This document shows, piece after piece, positions 37,096 through 47,898 of a stretch of 64,000 nt of DNA. The notes under the pieces are model-generated. The model saw nothing but the letters and a program-made list of their open reading frames with translations. It was not told the DNA's origin and made no database searches. Made by a program: the position numbers and the translations under genes. Source of the stretch: Dipteronia dyeriana (Eukaryota; Streptophyta; Magnoliopsida; Sapindales; Sapindaceae); NCBI GenBank assembly GCA_032871835.1, contig CM065301.1, positions 10,176,413 to 10,240,412 of the forward strand, given 5' to 3'. The stretch's first letter is position 1. Each line of letters opens with the position of its first letter.

Positions 37096-38046
37096 TTAGG
37101 TTCCAAAAGGTGCCCTATGAGGAATGCCTTTTCTTCTTCTTGAATTAGAAGAAGTTGGAGGCGTGTTACTGCTGTACATTATTTCTTCTTGTCTTATTCC
37201 TTCACGCAATTGCTCTTCTTCTTCTTCCTCTGGTCCCAATCTTCTTCCTCCTGATATTTCTTCCTCGTTATTATTCTTGCTATTTATCATAAATGACGTC
37301 CCACCCCCATTTCTCTTTATCGCTACGAGCTGAATCAAAAATAAAAAAGTATATATGTATACCTTAATTAAAATTCGATTAGAAATTATCAGGTCAGTCT
37401 ATCGTCTAGGATATAATTAAGAACATAAAATGAAACCAACAAAAAAGAAACGAGAAAATCAAACCAACCTTGCATCCCAATGAGCAGAAACGGAAGGGGT
37501 CTAATAGACTTCTGCCGCAAACTTCACAAAGATGAGAGACGCCTTTGCCTCCGGTGGTACAGCTGCCTTTCGGCTGCGGTCTCTCGTTCAGGAAGAGAAC
37601 TCTAGCACTGTTTATCACATAAGTTTGTACTTCACTGATGTCCAGAACCTTTTGAATCTCAGTCACTCTAACAACATCGTGATACGATGACCGTCTGATC
37701 TGTATATTTATATATATATGCATACATACAAGTATATATATGTACATTAATTAATTCCCTTCATCAATTTCTGATATTGAATCTGATCATCACATTCACA
37801 CCCCAACCAAAGAACACTATTTCATTCAATTTTTTAAAAATGAAATGAATAAATATATAAATATATACCCACTTGAATTACAGGATGATCTTTGTGTCTG
37901 GAAGATCGGCAATAGAAGCAAAACGCATCGTTCATGCAATCGAGACAGTACATGTTGCATTCGTTACGCGGCGAGTCTCTGTGCCTAGGACATATAGTGA
38001 AGAATGCTGCAGATAATAAAGACTCCAGCCATGGCGGCACCAACAT
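37096..38046 (-). CDS. PLATZ: PLATZ zinc-binding transcription factor, 212 aa, three exons
   Basis: Exons on the minus strand: 38046-37873, 37699-37469, 37329-37096, all GT-AG and all breaking between codons. Residues 1-58 hold C19-x2-H22-x11-C34-x2-C37-x5-C43-x2-C46-x4-H51-x2-H54, an exact PLATZ first zinc site. The second exon gives [12 protein letters not shown] and [20 protein letters not shown], then the second site CEVC-x10-CSLGC. The C-terminal exon is acidic ([11 protein letters not shown]) and ends in a basic tail. PLATZ proteins are plant-specific nuclear proteins that bind A/T-rich DNA, mostly as repressors. The ATG at 38046 is chosen because an in-frame TGA lies three codons upstream, just after a probable acceptor (TTTTACAG), implying a leader intron. 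No break was seen. Confidence 0.92.
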
Positions 38047-38654
38047 TTGTGATCACTGTAAAATCAAAACATGAAAAACAATGTAGTCAACTATCTGTAA
38101 CAATACAATTGAAAACAAGCTAATTAGTATTAGATCATCCTTGATAATTACCATTAACAATGCAATGCAATAATGGAGTGTGCAAAGAGAGAGAGAAGAG
38201 GAAGAGGGAGATGGTTTTGATGAAGAAGTTGAAAATGGAAACATAAGATTCATCAACAAAACAATGGAATAAGAAAAGGACAGGAAGAAACAAATGTAAT
38301 AAAAATGTGGTGGTGGTGGTGGTGGTGGGTGTGTAACGGCTGAGATGAAAGGAATGGTAGGTTAAAGTGGGTTTTGGACCGTTGGATTGGGGAAAGGGAA
38401 GGGAACAAAGAAAGAAAGAATAAAAGAGTTGTGTTTGGTGCTTACGCAATGCTTTTTGTTCTTTCTTTGCGTCTATTGGTTTGAAGGGCACCTATTCGGC
38501 GATTTTTAGGTTTACGTTTTAGATCGGTAGCCTTTTACAATAAGTTTAAACCATCTCTTATTTATTTAAAAATTAAATTTCAAATTTAATAAAAATTTAG
38601 ATGACCTGATACTAAATTCATCACACCTACATAAATAGGCTTGTTGGTTAAATA
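38047..38654 (-). promoter_or_regulatory. PLATZ upstream region, probable leader intron and 5' UTR
   Basis: The acceptor ends at about 38058 on the minus strand. The leader exon presumably lies within 38150-38450, which is CT-rich on the minus strand and has a (GGT)n run at 38309-38328. The exact first exon is not resolvable. Open frames here (38053-38259, 38135-38491) are low-complexity and judged non-coding. Confidence 0.4.
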
Positions 38655-39236
38655 CTTCAATTAATCCATGTACATACAATTAATCCTTTAATTATATGGA
38701 CATCCTCTAGAAACCATGGATTAACACCTAAATTAACAGTTGGGCTGAAAAATTATTGACACTATTTGTGGGGTTGTACAAATATCACAACTTTACTGAT
38801 ATGTTTAAAAGATATCATTTAACGTGATCAGACGAAAATACCCTGAATTATTGAAACAGAGAGAAATTTATCGTTTTCAAAGTCAGAGAAGAGCAAGAGT
38901 ATAACCGAAAAGAAGCTAATCGACAGCGTGATTTGAACGAGAGTACACTAGATTTTTTACGATCAACAGAGGTAAGTTCAATCTGTTTTTTTTTCTCGTT
39001 TTTGTTTTTGATAACTTGTATTGCATGTTAGACTTGTGTTTTGTTGATTGAAATTATAGATTATGATTAAAATAGAGATATGAGAATGGTTGTGGTTTAG
39101 GTTAGGGTTTGAAATGTGGTTGAATATCTATTGATGAAGATGAAATTCTGGGTTATCGAGATTTACAGGAGAACTGAGCTTTTTTGTAGTTGAGTTGAGC
39201 TGAGCTGAGCTTTTTTGGTGAAAATTAGATTTTGGT

Positions 39237-39632
39237 AATTCGAGCTTATTTTATAAGGGATCGAGTTTTTTTTACATCGGGTCGAGTTTTTTTGCTATGA
39301 GATCGAGCTTTTTTTTAAAGAGTCGAGGTTTTATTTTTAACAGGATCGAGTTTTTTTTATATATTTGATCGAGCTTTTTTGTTATGGGATCGAGCTTTTT
39401 TATCATGGGATCGAGCTTTTTTTCATGGGATCATTTTTGTCATGAGATCAAGCTTTTTTTTTTTAATAGGAACGATGTTTTTTTACATTGGATCGAGTTT
39501 TTTTGTTATTGGATCGAGTTTTTTTGTTATAGGATCAAGCTTTTTTTTAAAGGGTCGAGCTTTTTTTAATAGAATCGAGCTTTTTTTACATTGGATCGAG
39601 ACTTTTAATTTTGGTTCCGAGCTTTTTTCAGT
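39237..39632 (+). repeat. GATCGAGCTTTTTT array, left copy
   Basis: About sixteen irregularly spaced units of (G)GATCGAGCTTTTTT and variants, about 20-25 bp apart, differ mainly in the spacer (TTATGG, TACATTG, TTATTG). The array ends about 30 bases before the ATG of the DUF1985-type pseudogene. The open frames across it (39379-39636) are products of the repeat. Confidence 0.85.
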
Positions 39633-39663
39633 TTAATGATTTTTTATTTCGGTGACATTGAAG

Positions 39664-41068
39664 ATGAGAAATAGATTGAGGGATTTGCTTAAAACTCTAC
39701 AAGGAGACTGGTACGAGGGCAAACTGACTTGACACGACCATTTTGACGCTCTTGCCCATATAGACGACGCGTTGAACTGGGTCCTTACATAATTTACAGA
39801 TGAAGAACGGCGTCGGTTAATGGCGTCGTGTTTCGGGCATTTCTTGACGATGCATTGAGAGTTGAAGTTTTCGGGTGGTGTTATCCATCGGTTGCTTTTG
39901 AGGGAGCTGCATCATAAGGGCCCAACAGATGAGATACAGTTCATGTTAGGGAACTGGAGGTTTTCGAAAGTGGAATTTTGCTTGATCACCGGATTATGGT
40001 TTGGAGTAGTACCAGACACGAGCGTGTATGCAGAAGTAGAGAATGACATACACCAACGGTACTTTTCTGGAGCCGATGAGGTGTCTTTGGGGGAGATGAG
40101 GGTTGTTGTCACCGTCAGAGAGTTTGGAGAGGCGTATGATGCTGTGAAGCTCTGTCTCATATATATGATGAACTAGATACTGATGGGGGTAGACAAGAGA
40201 TTCAAGATTCCAGTTTAACAATTTCGGTTGGTAGAGGACCTCGATGAGTTCGATGTGTTCCCGTGGGGATGCGTTCCCGTGGGGTGCCCACGTGTACATG
40301 CATTCTATTTACTCATTCAAGCATGCGCTTGACGGGCGACGAGACGGGTTCGAGTGACGTCAGAGGGAAAAAGGGCGCTCATGTATATACGGTAGAGACC
40401 TACAACATTTACAGTATATCTCACGCTCTATTGGTAAGAACTTCGAACTACAAGCTGTACTTTATTGTTGGTGTCCTAAATGTTATGGATACTTATGGTA
40501 CTTATCTTTAATGTAGATATTTGCTTTCGAGGTGATCCCTGATTTGGGCCAACAGTTCGGTCCGGGTTACGAATCTGTCTCCCCGTATTTTGAAGTAGGA
40601 GTTGACCAAACAACCGAGAGGGAAGAAGCTGACCAATATTTTCAAAGCCAGGGTATGTGTTTAATTTGTTAGTAAGTGTACAATTCCATTGTTCTAACCA
40701 ATATTTCAGATGTTTGCGAGGAAGGAACTGGTGCCCACACTAGCTGAGAGAGAGGCACTATACTATGTGGGGCTAAACGAAGGGGGGCATGTATGTAGAG
40801 GAGGACAGGCTTCAGATTCCGCCTCCGGTCCCTGGTCCCTCTACCTTTGGCAGGACCAGTAGGACAAAAGGTGGAGGTTTTACGGACAGGACCAGTGACA
40901 ATGATGGATCTGAGCCCGAGGCTAGGGGTTTAAGAGCCAGTGATAGTGAGTCATATCAGACAGACCCTCAGCGATATAGGTATAGGCGGGTTCGATTTAC
41001 CACCCCCGGACTTGCTACATCTACAGGGGATTCCCGTGGGGGCATTGGACGTGATGGAGAGGTAATTT
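39664..41068 (+). pseudogene. DUF1985-type (Ulp1-associated MULE) protein, broken
   Basis: From ATG 39664 (MRNRLRDLLKTLQGDW) one frame reads HFDALAHIDDALNWVLT, then FTDEERRRLMASCFGHFL, then KFSGGVIHRLLLREL and RFSKVEFCLITGLWFG. The last is the hallmark of DUF1985, found in plant MULE-associated proteins that carry a Ulp1-like peptidase. In-frame stops lie after KLT, after WVLT and after LTMH. Further conserved-looking segments lie at about 40519-40600 (FAFEVIPDLGQQFG) and 40789-41068 (proline/serine/arginine-rich). No Ulp1 catalytic domain follows. Confidence 0.7.
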
Positions 41069-42392
41069 GAAAAGAAAGTTTTGCTTTTCATTAACGTGAC
41101 ATGTTGATAGTTTTGTAGGTTCATCTTCAACCAAGTTCCTGCTTCCACTTATACCGAACAAGTATGATTCTGCTTCTGGAATAACCCACGTTGTGGCATT
41201 ATCAGAATCATCTAGAGTTACATTAGCCCGGACCTTGGAGGTCCTAGCTATATCTGGTGCACTAAAACTAAATATGTGTACACGTTTTTCCGTTTGGACA
41301 GGTTCTTCATTATCCTCATTGTTCTCTATGTTATCTGCCAAATTATAATTTACCTTATTATCCACCTCATGAATCGGTCTAACATTCGGTGATGTATTCT
41401 GCTCATTTTTTATGCCATTGTAGATCTCATTGTATTAGACATGCCCACGGTTCTGGTTTCGAACGGAGCCAGAACCGGAACCGGAACTGAAACAGTAGAT
41501 CCGCTGTTCCGGTTCGGTTCCGCCGGTTCGATTTTTTTTTTTTTACATTTTTGCTTAAGAAAATAAAAAAAAAAAAAAAATTGAACCGGCGGTTCCAGAA
41601 CCTGAACCGAACCGCCGGTTCCTGGCCGATTTTTTTAGGAGATGAATCGGAACCGAACCTTCGCCCCCACGGTTCCGGTTACGGTTACGGTTATAGTTTC
41701 GGAACCTAACATTTGCCCCCACGGTTCCGGTTTCTGTTCCGATTCCAGAACCGGTTCTACGATTTCGGTTATGGTTCGGTTCCACGGTTCGAACCAAACT
41801 CTGGTCATGTCTATATTGTATTGGTGATTGTACTGTATGTCATTCATCTTAATTTGACAACAAAAGACATCTTCGAATTGAGGTCCCACTATATCTGCAT
41901 GGTCGACCACTTCCGGTGGGACACCACACATGTTATCCTAATCTTCGATCCTACTTTCTTCTATCAACGACGACTGGTTGCTTCCGCTTAACTATTGAAA
42001 TTGTTGTGTGTTTTCAGGAGGAGGGATATCTTCCTCTATTACATCTCCTGGTGCCCTATCATTTAGACTAACACATACTTGAGGATCACCCTATCTTCCC
42101 CTAGCATAAACTGAACATCAGCGTCGTGTCTTATAAATGTACGATATGTAGTCTCATGAACGATTGATATAAACTGTAGATCTACACTGTATTTGTTCTC
42201 ATCATACTTTACAACGGTTTGCACGATTGACACCAGTTCGTCATAAGTCATATTCTTTGACACATACAAATCTTGGTTATCAGAACCTAAATACCTCTGA
42301 CTTCCGTCGGGTAATTGCTCTCATCGACCGTTGTAAGATATGACTATTCTCACCCTATCCATTGTCATGTCAAAATCATCATCAGAAACCAT
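41021..42392 (-). pseudogene. mudrA-like transposase N-terminal fragment, broken
   Basis: From ATG 42392 (MVSDDDFDMTMDRVRIVISY) the frame meets a stop about codon 24, probably a former tryptophan, then continues LGSDNQDLYVSKNMTYDELV and ISIVHETTYRTF...DADVQFMLGEDR. This is the plant MuDR N-terminal layout: a YDEL motif, then an acidic DxDVxF stretch. A downstream frame (41021-41365) is charged and could be linker sequence. The hAT element at 41437-41814 interrupts the gene. The DDE catalytic core and zinc knuckle are absent. Confidence 0.6.
41437..41814. mobile_element. hAT MITE, family A, with perfect 8-bp TSD
   Basis: It starts AGACATGCCCACGGTTC and ends in the inverted GGTCATGTCTAT. Flanking ATTGTATT octamers (41429-41436 and 41815-41822) are identical. 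The interior repeats GGTTCCGG and GGTTACGG, as in 4425-5447. It inserted into the mudrA-like pseudogene. Confidence 0.85.
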
Positions 42393-42458
42393 TATTAAGA
42401 AATTAATATTTAATATAAAATTTACAATTATAAAGGATTAAACAAAAATATTAAGTTT

Positions 42459-42775
42459 AAGCGATCGAGCTTTTTTTGTACGGAATCGAACTTTTTTTAT
42501 ACATGATCGAGTTTTTTTTGTAGGGATCGAGCTTTTTTTGTACATGATCGAGCTTTTTTTTTGTACTTGATCGGGCTTTTTCTTTGTACTTGATCGGGCT
42601 TTTTCTTTGTGAGGGATCGAGTTTTTTTTTTGTACATGATCGAACTTTTTTTTAAATGACTCGAGTTTTTTTTAATAGCTCGAGCTTTTTTGTACATAAT
42701 CGAGTTTTTTTTGTAAGGGATCGAATTTTTTTAAAAAATGGTTCGAGCTTTTTTAAAATGCTTTGGAGCTTTTTT
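42459..42775 (+). repeat. GATCGAGCTTTTTT array, right copy
   Basis: About thirteen units of GATCGAGCTTTTTTTGTAC and variants run in the same plus-strand orientation as the left array. The array sits 67 bases upstream (minus strand) of the mudrA-like start, so each pseudogene has an array in front of it. Repeat-derived open frames (42497-42697) are not genes. Confidence 0.85.
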
Positions 42776-43740
42776 GCCCAAGATTTTAAATTTGTTTTCA
42801 CCACTTCAAAACAACTCGGACAAATTTAAAAAACGCTCCAAAATATTAAAAAATGCTCGGACCAATTACAAAACAGGTCGTAAACATTTCAAAAAATACT
42901 CGGACCAATGTAACAAAATCTCAGACACATTTATAACTCGTAAACATATCAAAAAAACTAGAGACAAAATGTTCATACATGTTCATACATTGTTAAACTA
43001 TATGGAAATGCATGAAAAAATAAAAATGAAGATAATTTTTTTTGTTACTTTCTTGTGCAATATCTGGAAATCAACTCATTTTTTAGAGAGAGAGAGAGAG
43101 AGAAAGAGGAATAGTATATCGATTTTCAGACAACTTTTTTAGAGAGAGAATGATGAGGTACCTTTTAAAGATTAAAGAATCGATTTTTTAAGGGAAATTT
43201 CGGTAGTTCAACTTAATAATTGTCTTTTAAACTTAACTTGTTAAACTGGTGACATCATTGCAACTCACAAAAAAAGGTGACATTTCTCATCGTTTCCATA
43301 TTAACAGTTTAGGGGTAATATCGTATTTCCAGACACAAACAAAAAAATTAAAACAAAATAAAAATCTGAAACTATCCAAAAAAGCTAACATAAAAGAAAT
43401 ACAAAACCGATACAAAAATTTCTATTTAAAAAATTTAAAAATTTTGCATCGTGGAATGTAGCACCTCTTCTCAAGGAGGATACCTCCACAAATTGGAGGA
43501 GATCATTAGAGGAGAATTGATCTCCTCCGATTTGTGGAGGTCTCCTCCGTTAGATGAGGACACGATCCATCGATAGTGGAGGTTTTTTTTAATTAATTAA
43601 TTAAAAATTTAATTATAGATGCAATTTAGTACTTTCCCTTTTGATGTTAACATTTCAGTTAGTCAATCTAACGGTTAAAAATTTGTAGGGATATCCAGGT
43701 AATTAAGGAATTAATTGTCAAAAATTGCAATTTTCTTATT

Positions 43741-44272
43741 AAAATATGTCTACGGTGCTAGAGATGGAGAGTTAGATTGATGTTAGTCCTAGGGTGAATC
43801 CTTGTCGTTAATTTCAACAAGTAATTAACGAGAAAGTGGACATTTTAGGCAATTGATTCAAATTGTCAACTTAAGGGCACGAACTTATTGGATTTTCAAT
43901 ACATGGATCAAGAAATTGTCCATTTGCTTTTCAGTCAAATCTTTGATATATTCTAAAGAGTATCATATGATCAAAATAATTAACCAAAATGATGTGATAA
44001 GTGAGTTGTCATCAGCACACATAATATGAAATGATGTGGTTAATAAAAAAATTCATTTGTCACATCATTTAGATTGAAATTAAAACTAAATTTTTAGGTT
44101 GTCTAACATTAGTGTAATCTAAAACTAATAATTTTCGGTTCATATAAAAACGTGTGAGAAATATAATATTATTAAGTCAACCTCATCTCATCGGATCGGT
44201 TGAAATTATTATTACTATTATTTTTTGAAGGAGGACATGTTGAAATTGAGTGAGACTCGTTTAAAATAAAAG
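43741..44272. other. AT-rich intergenic sequence
   Basis: No gene. A motif run around 43985-44080 (GATGTGATAAGTGAGTTGTC, CACATCATTTAGATTGAAATT) recurs at about 47105-47215 and 49330-49380, so a dispersed repeat is present. Confidence 0.45.
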
Positions 44273-45000
44273 GACAATTGCCAATTAGATTCTAGACTTT
44301 TTTAAAATTTTAAGTTGTTTGTGATTTTTATAAAAGTTATTAAATTGGTTCTTATATTGTTTTCAAATGTCAAATTAGTCTCTTTCATCTTAGAAACGAC
44401 CATATTGGTCACTCTAATGGTTTAATAGTGTTAAATATAACAGTTGACTTTAACAATTTTAGTTAAATACATAAATACCTTTTATTTGTTATATTAGAGT
44501 AAAGTTGTTTTGTCTTTTATATATTAAATTAACCATTATAATTACAATAAAATTCAAAAATATTATTTATGAAACACCGTTTGTACATTTTTATTTTTAT
44601 TTTTTTAAATCTAAAAATATTTTAATAAAACCATGCTAATTATACCCTTATTTTATAAACAAATTTACCATCCATCTCAAGTTTAGTCTTTTATCATTTT
44701 TATATATTTGTTGTTGTTATTATTATATAAGCACCATTGTCAAAATTATTCAAAACTTAAAACCCATAAATAAAATAAATAAAAATATAAACGTGTTGAC
44801 AAAAACTGTACATTTGTCATTATTGTATTGTTTATGAGTAAAGTACAATTTTATCTTTACACGGTTAAAGTTGACGAAACTTAGTTAGAGGGACTAATTT
44901 GACACTTGTGAAAAATGTAAGGATCAATTTAACCGCTTTTATAAAAGTCATAAACAACTTGGGATTTTAAAAACAATTGTGGACCTAATTGTTAATTGCC
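44273..45000. mobile_element. Long-TIR foldback element (MULE-type MITE)
   Basis: The left end GGACAATTGCCAATTAGATT pairs with the right end ACCTAATTGTTAATTGCC. The match continues through AAGTTGTTTGTGA, TTTTATAAAAGT, CAAATTAGTC for about 150-200 bases. The interior has no coding. Confidence 0.7.
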
Positions 45001-45413
45001 AAAAGAAAAAGTGAGTGAGACTATTTTGAAACAAATGAAACCACATGGACTAAAATACTTAATTTTTTTTATACTAACAATTGAATTGACAGTCTCTCAA
45101 ACTACCTGAATGTTCTTGAACAAAAAATACCATCGTTATTTGGATAGTGGAGCTTTTGGAGTCTAGAGATAGATATTACTATATTAGTAATCAATACCGA
45201 TGTTGTTGCTAAGTTTAAGCTCCTTCATTCTCACATAAAGGTATCCATTAATAATCGGAATAATAATATTAGTTAGTCAAGCAATGAAAAAGCTTAGCGT
45301 TTACTACACCACTACTCTTAATTACATAATATAATTAGACTGTTAGTTTTCTTATGTTAGAATTTAGATCTCCAGTTATCCTTCTTTAAATTCTGTACTT
45401 GCTTATTGGTTTT

Positions 45414-46256
45414 TAGGGGTGGACAAAAAAGCTTATACACAGTAAACCAGGTTTGGTTTGGTCCGTTTTATACTTAAAAAAATTTATATTGTTTTATTTT
45501 AGTAAAATAGTATGGTCTGGTCTGATATATGATCCAAGTATATCAAACTTGAACCGGACCGTAAACTAAATACTTTTAATATTACATGTATATGTCACAC
45601 CTAATTTTTTTTAATAAAATTTTAAAAAATAAAAAGTTAAAGTCAAATGCCCTACTTTTTTATTTCATAACTTTTTTTTTTACACCAACCCAACAAGTTT
45701 GTATAAAGCGAAAACCTCAATTTACAAACAAAACTCTAAACATGGGATGATAAATGATTTTAATATTTTACCATTATTTTACAAACTTATCATTAATAAT
45801 AAAAAATATTAATAATATTAAACTAAATTAGTGTTGTTGTCATGATTTAGTTGTAATTTTTTTTTGACTTGCATATATTCAATTGCATTTATATGATTAT
45901 AACGATTTTATTTATTAACCTACAAAAAAGTGATTTCATTTATTAATATTTTTTCTACATCCAGAATTTCGTTTTATTACTCTTTTAACTTTTTTTTAGT
46001 TCGATAAACCGTACGTAACAATAACTTGCATATCTCATTATTTGCTCACCTTATCAAGCCATAAATATTTTTAAATGGTCAAGTATTTAGATTTCAAGTA
46101 AAAAACCGTTAGACCGAACCGAATCGAACCGAATAAATATAATTTGGTATGATCTGATCTAAAAATATAATGGTCCAAATTTTTAAAAGATCAAAATTTT
46201 TGGTTTGGTCCGGTTCTAGTCGAAACCGGACCAAACCGAACCGTGCCCAACCCTAT
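45414..46256. mobile_element. hAT-like repeat
   Basis: The left end TAGGGGTGGACAAAA and right end TGCCCAACCCTAT are rough inverted copies. Both subterminal parts carry GGTTTGGTCCG and its complement (CGGACCAAACCG). No clear target duplication adjoins. The octamer CAGTTATC lies right of the element and again 33 bases left of it, so the true left end may be about 45381. Confidence 0.5.
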
Positions 46257-47423
46257 CAGTTATCCCATGGAATTACAAGATCAAAGAACAAATGGTACTA
46301 GTTTACTTCGAAAGAAATCAAAATCTCCAAAATGTTAGAATGACCTAACATTTCATTTCAGGAATAAACTAAAATCATATAGTTTCATTATAGCAAGTCC
46401 TAATTTATACAGTAAATTGAAAAGATAATAATCTAACAGACAAACATGAAATAACTAAAGATATCTTATTTGATTGGGTAACTGCAATATAATTTTATTT
46501 TTTATTCTAACATTTATCGTATAAGTCATTCCTAAAAATATAAAAATTAACTTTATCTTTTATTTATTTGACTTGCACGTAACATAATTATAGAACACAA
46601 CAAAAAAACATTTCTTCAAACTCTTTCCCACTGTTTCAAATTTGAAAAATAACTAAAATAAATAAAATAATTGTAAATATTACCAATAAACAAAATCCAT
46701 TGAAACTAATAGTAGAAATTACATAATAATGTGAAAAAGAATATATGCAAACCTGAAATGAATGAAAATCCAGTATAGGAGGCAAAACCAGTGAAGTTTT
46801 TGGCTAAGTGGATGGCAATCTTGGAACTGATTTATTCATTGGGCAATAGAGGGCAAATCGTCTCAACAGGACGTGGCCATGAAACTTAATCGGCAATTAG
46901 GAGAAAAGCATTTCAGCGGTCTTCGATGACATGAGATCCCAAAATTCCTAATTGGGTCTCTTGACTCTTCTATCTCTGTAAAAAAAGAAGAAGTAAATTT
47001 CAAATTTAAATGTACACTGCTTCAATCACAAAGTAAAGATTAAAACTTTAACAACTTAAATAAATTAATAAAAGAGTAATACCGTAAAACTTAAATACAA
47101 CTCAAAATGATGTGACAATTGAGTTGTCATCACCACACACAACATGAGATGATGTGATTATTAAAAAATTCATTTGCCACTTTGTTTGTGTTGAAATTTA
47201 AACTAAATTTTTGGATTGTTTAGCATTAGTATAAATAAAATAATCACCTTACTGAAATAGTGGTCACCGAAGACAGTGAGGATTAGAGACGGCAACGATC
47301 ATGATAAGTTGATGTCGACATCTGGAAGGAGACGAAGAGAGAGCCACTTAAAAATGGGAGAGAAAATGGGTTTTGTCAATGGAAAAGAAAAGCCAAAATG
47401 AAAGAAAAATGATAAATATTTTT
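46257..47423. other. Intergenic DNA, including a possible gene fragment
   Basis: A less AT-rich segment at about 46770-46975 reads KFLAKWMAILELIYSLGNRG on the plus strand before a stop. I do not recognise it and it may be chance. The rest shows nothing. Confidence 0.35.
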
Positions 47424-47898
47424 TTAAGTGTGTTTGGTAGGAATGAAAAGGGAGAGGAAAGAAAAGGGTGGAAGGAAAAGGGAGAAGAACATGGGGAAGT
47501 ATGCTATTGGTATGAGAGAAATATGGAAGGAAAAAATTATGGATGGAACCCACGAATTTTAATCCTTAATCCTTCTAAAAGTGGAAGGAAAATAGAGATA
47601 AAAGAGGGAAGATTTTTGGGTTTAATTGAAATCACAAAATTGTCCATCTTTTTTAATCTTCTCACAAGCCCTAACTAAATAATGTAGGATAAAATAGTAA
47701 AATTGATAAATAATATTTTCTATCATTTGTCTTTTCCTCAACAATACCAAGCAAATGAAATGAAATATATATTATTTCCTTCCTATTTACTAAACAACGC
47801 AAGAGAAAATTATTTTCTTTTTTTCCCACGTGTTTTTTATCTCTCCAAATCTTTTTATCCTTTATATTTTCTTTCAAACCTACTAAACACACTCTTAA
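47424..47898. mobile_element. Tourist/Harbinger-like MITE
   Basis: TTAAGTGTGTTTGGTAGG at the left pairs with CCTACTAAACACACTCTTAA at the right, followed inward by GAATGAAAA and TTTTCTTTCAAA. TTA(A) at both ends could be the target duplication. The minus and plus open frames here are low-complexity. Confidence 0.65.

Larger units (their letters stand above)
38655..43740. mobile_element. Mutator-like element (MULE) relic with long degenerate TIRs
   Basis: Left sequence CAATTAATCCTTTAATTATA then GGACATCC aligns with the reverse complement of the right end, CAATTAATTCCTTAATTACC then GGATATCC. Further in, TTTGTGGGGTTG, AATATCAC, GTTTAAAAGA and ACGAAAATACCCT pair with right-arm sequence at 43185-43270. 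A GGAG-rich module (43465-43580) splits the right arm. Inside are convergent DUF1985-type and mudrA-like pseudogenes, two GATCGAGC arrays and an hAT insertion. No transposase catalytic domain or Ulp1 peptidase remains, so the element cannot move by itself. Ends are approximate. Confidence 0.65.

Noticed and set aside
38135..38491. 118-codon minus-strand frame upstream of PLATZ
   Set aside because: Threonine and phenylalanine runs come from (GGT)n and AG-rich leader DNA; it is probably 5' UTR or promoter.
39379..39636. 85-codon and 61-codon open frames
   Set aside because: They are translations of the GATCGAGCTTTTTT array and repeat with its period.
41555..41931. Arginine/asparagine-rich minus-strand frames
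   Set aside because: They come from the CGGTT repeats of the hAT MITE.
42497..42697. Lysine-rich minus-strand open frame
   Set aside because: It is the complement of the right GATCGAGC array, not a gene.
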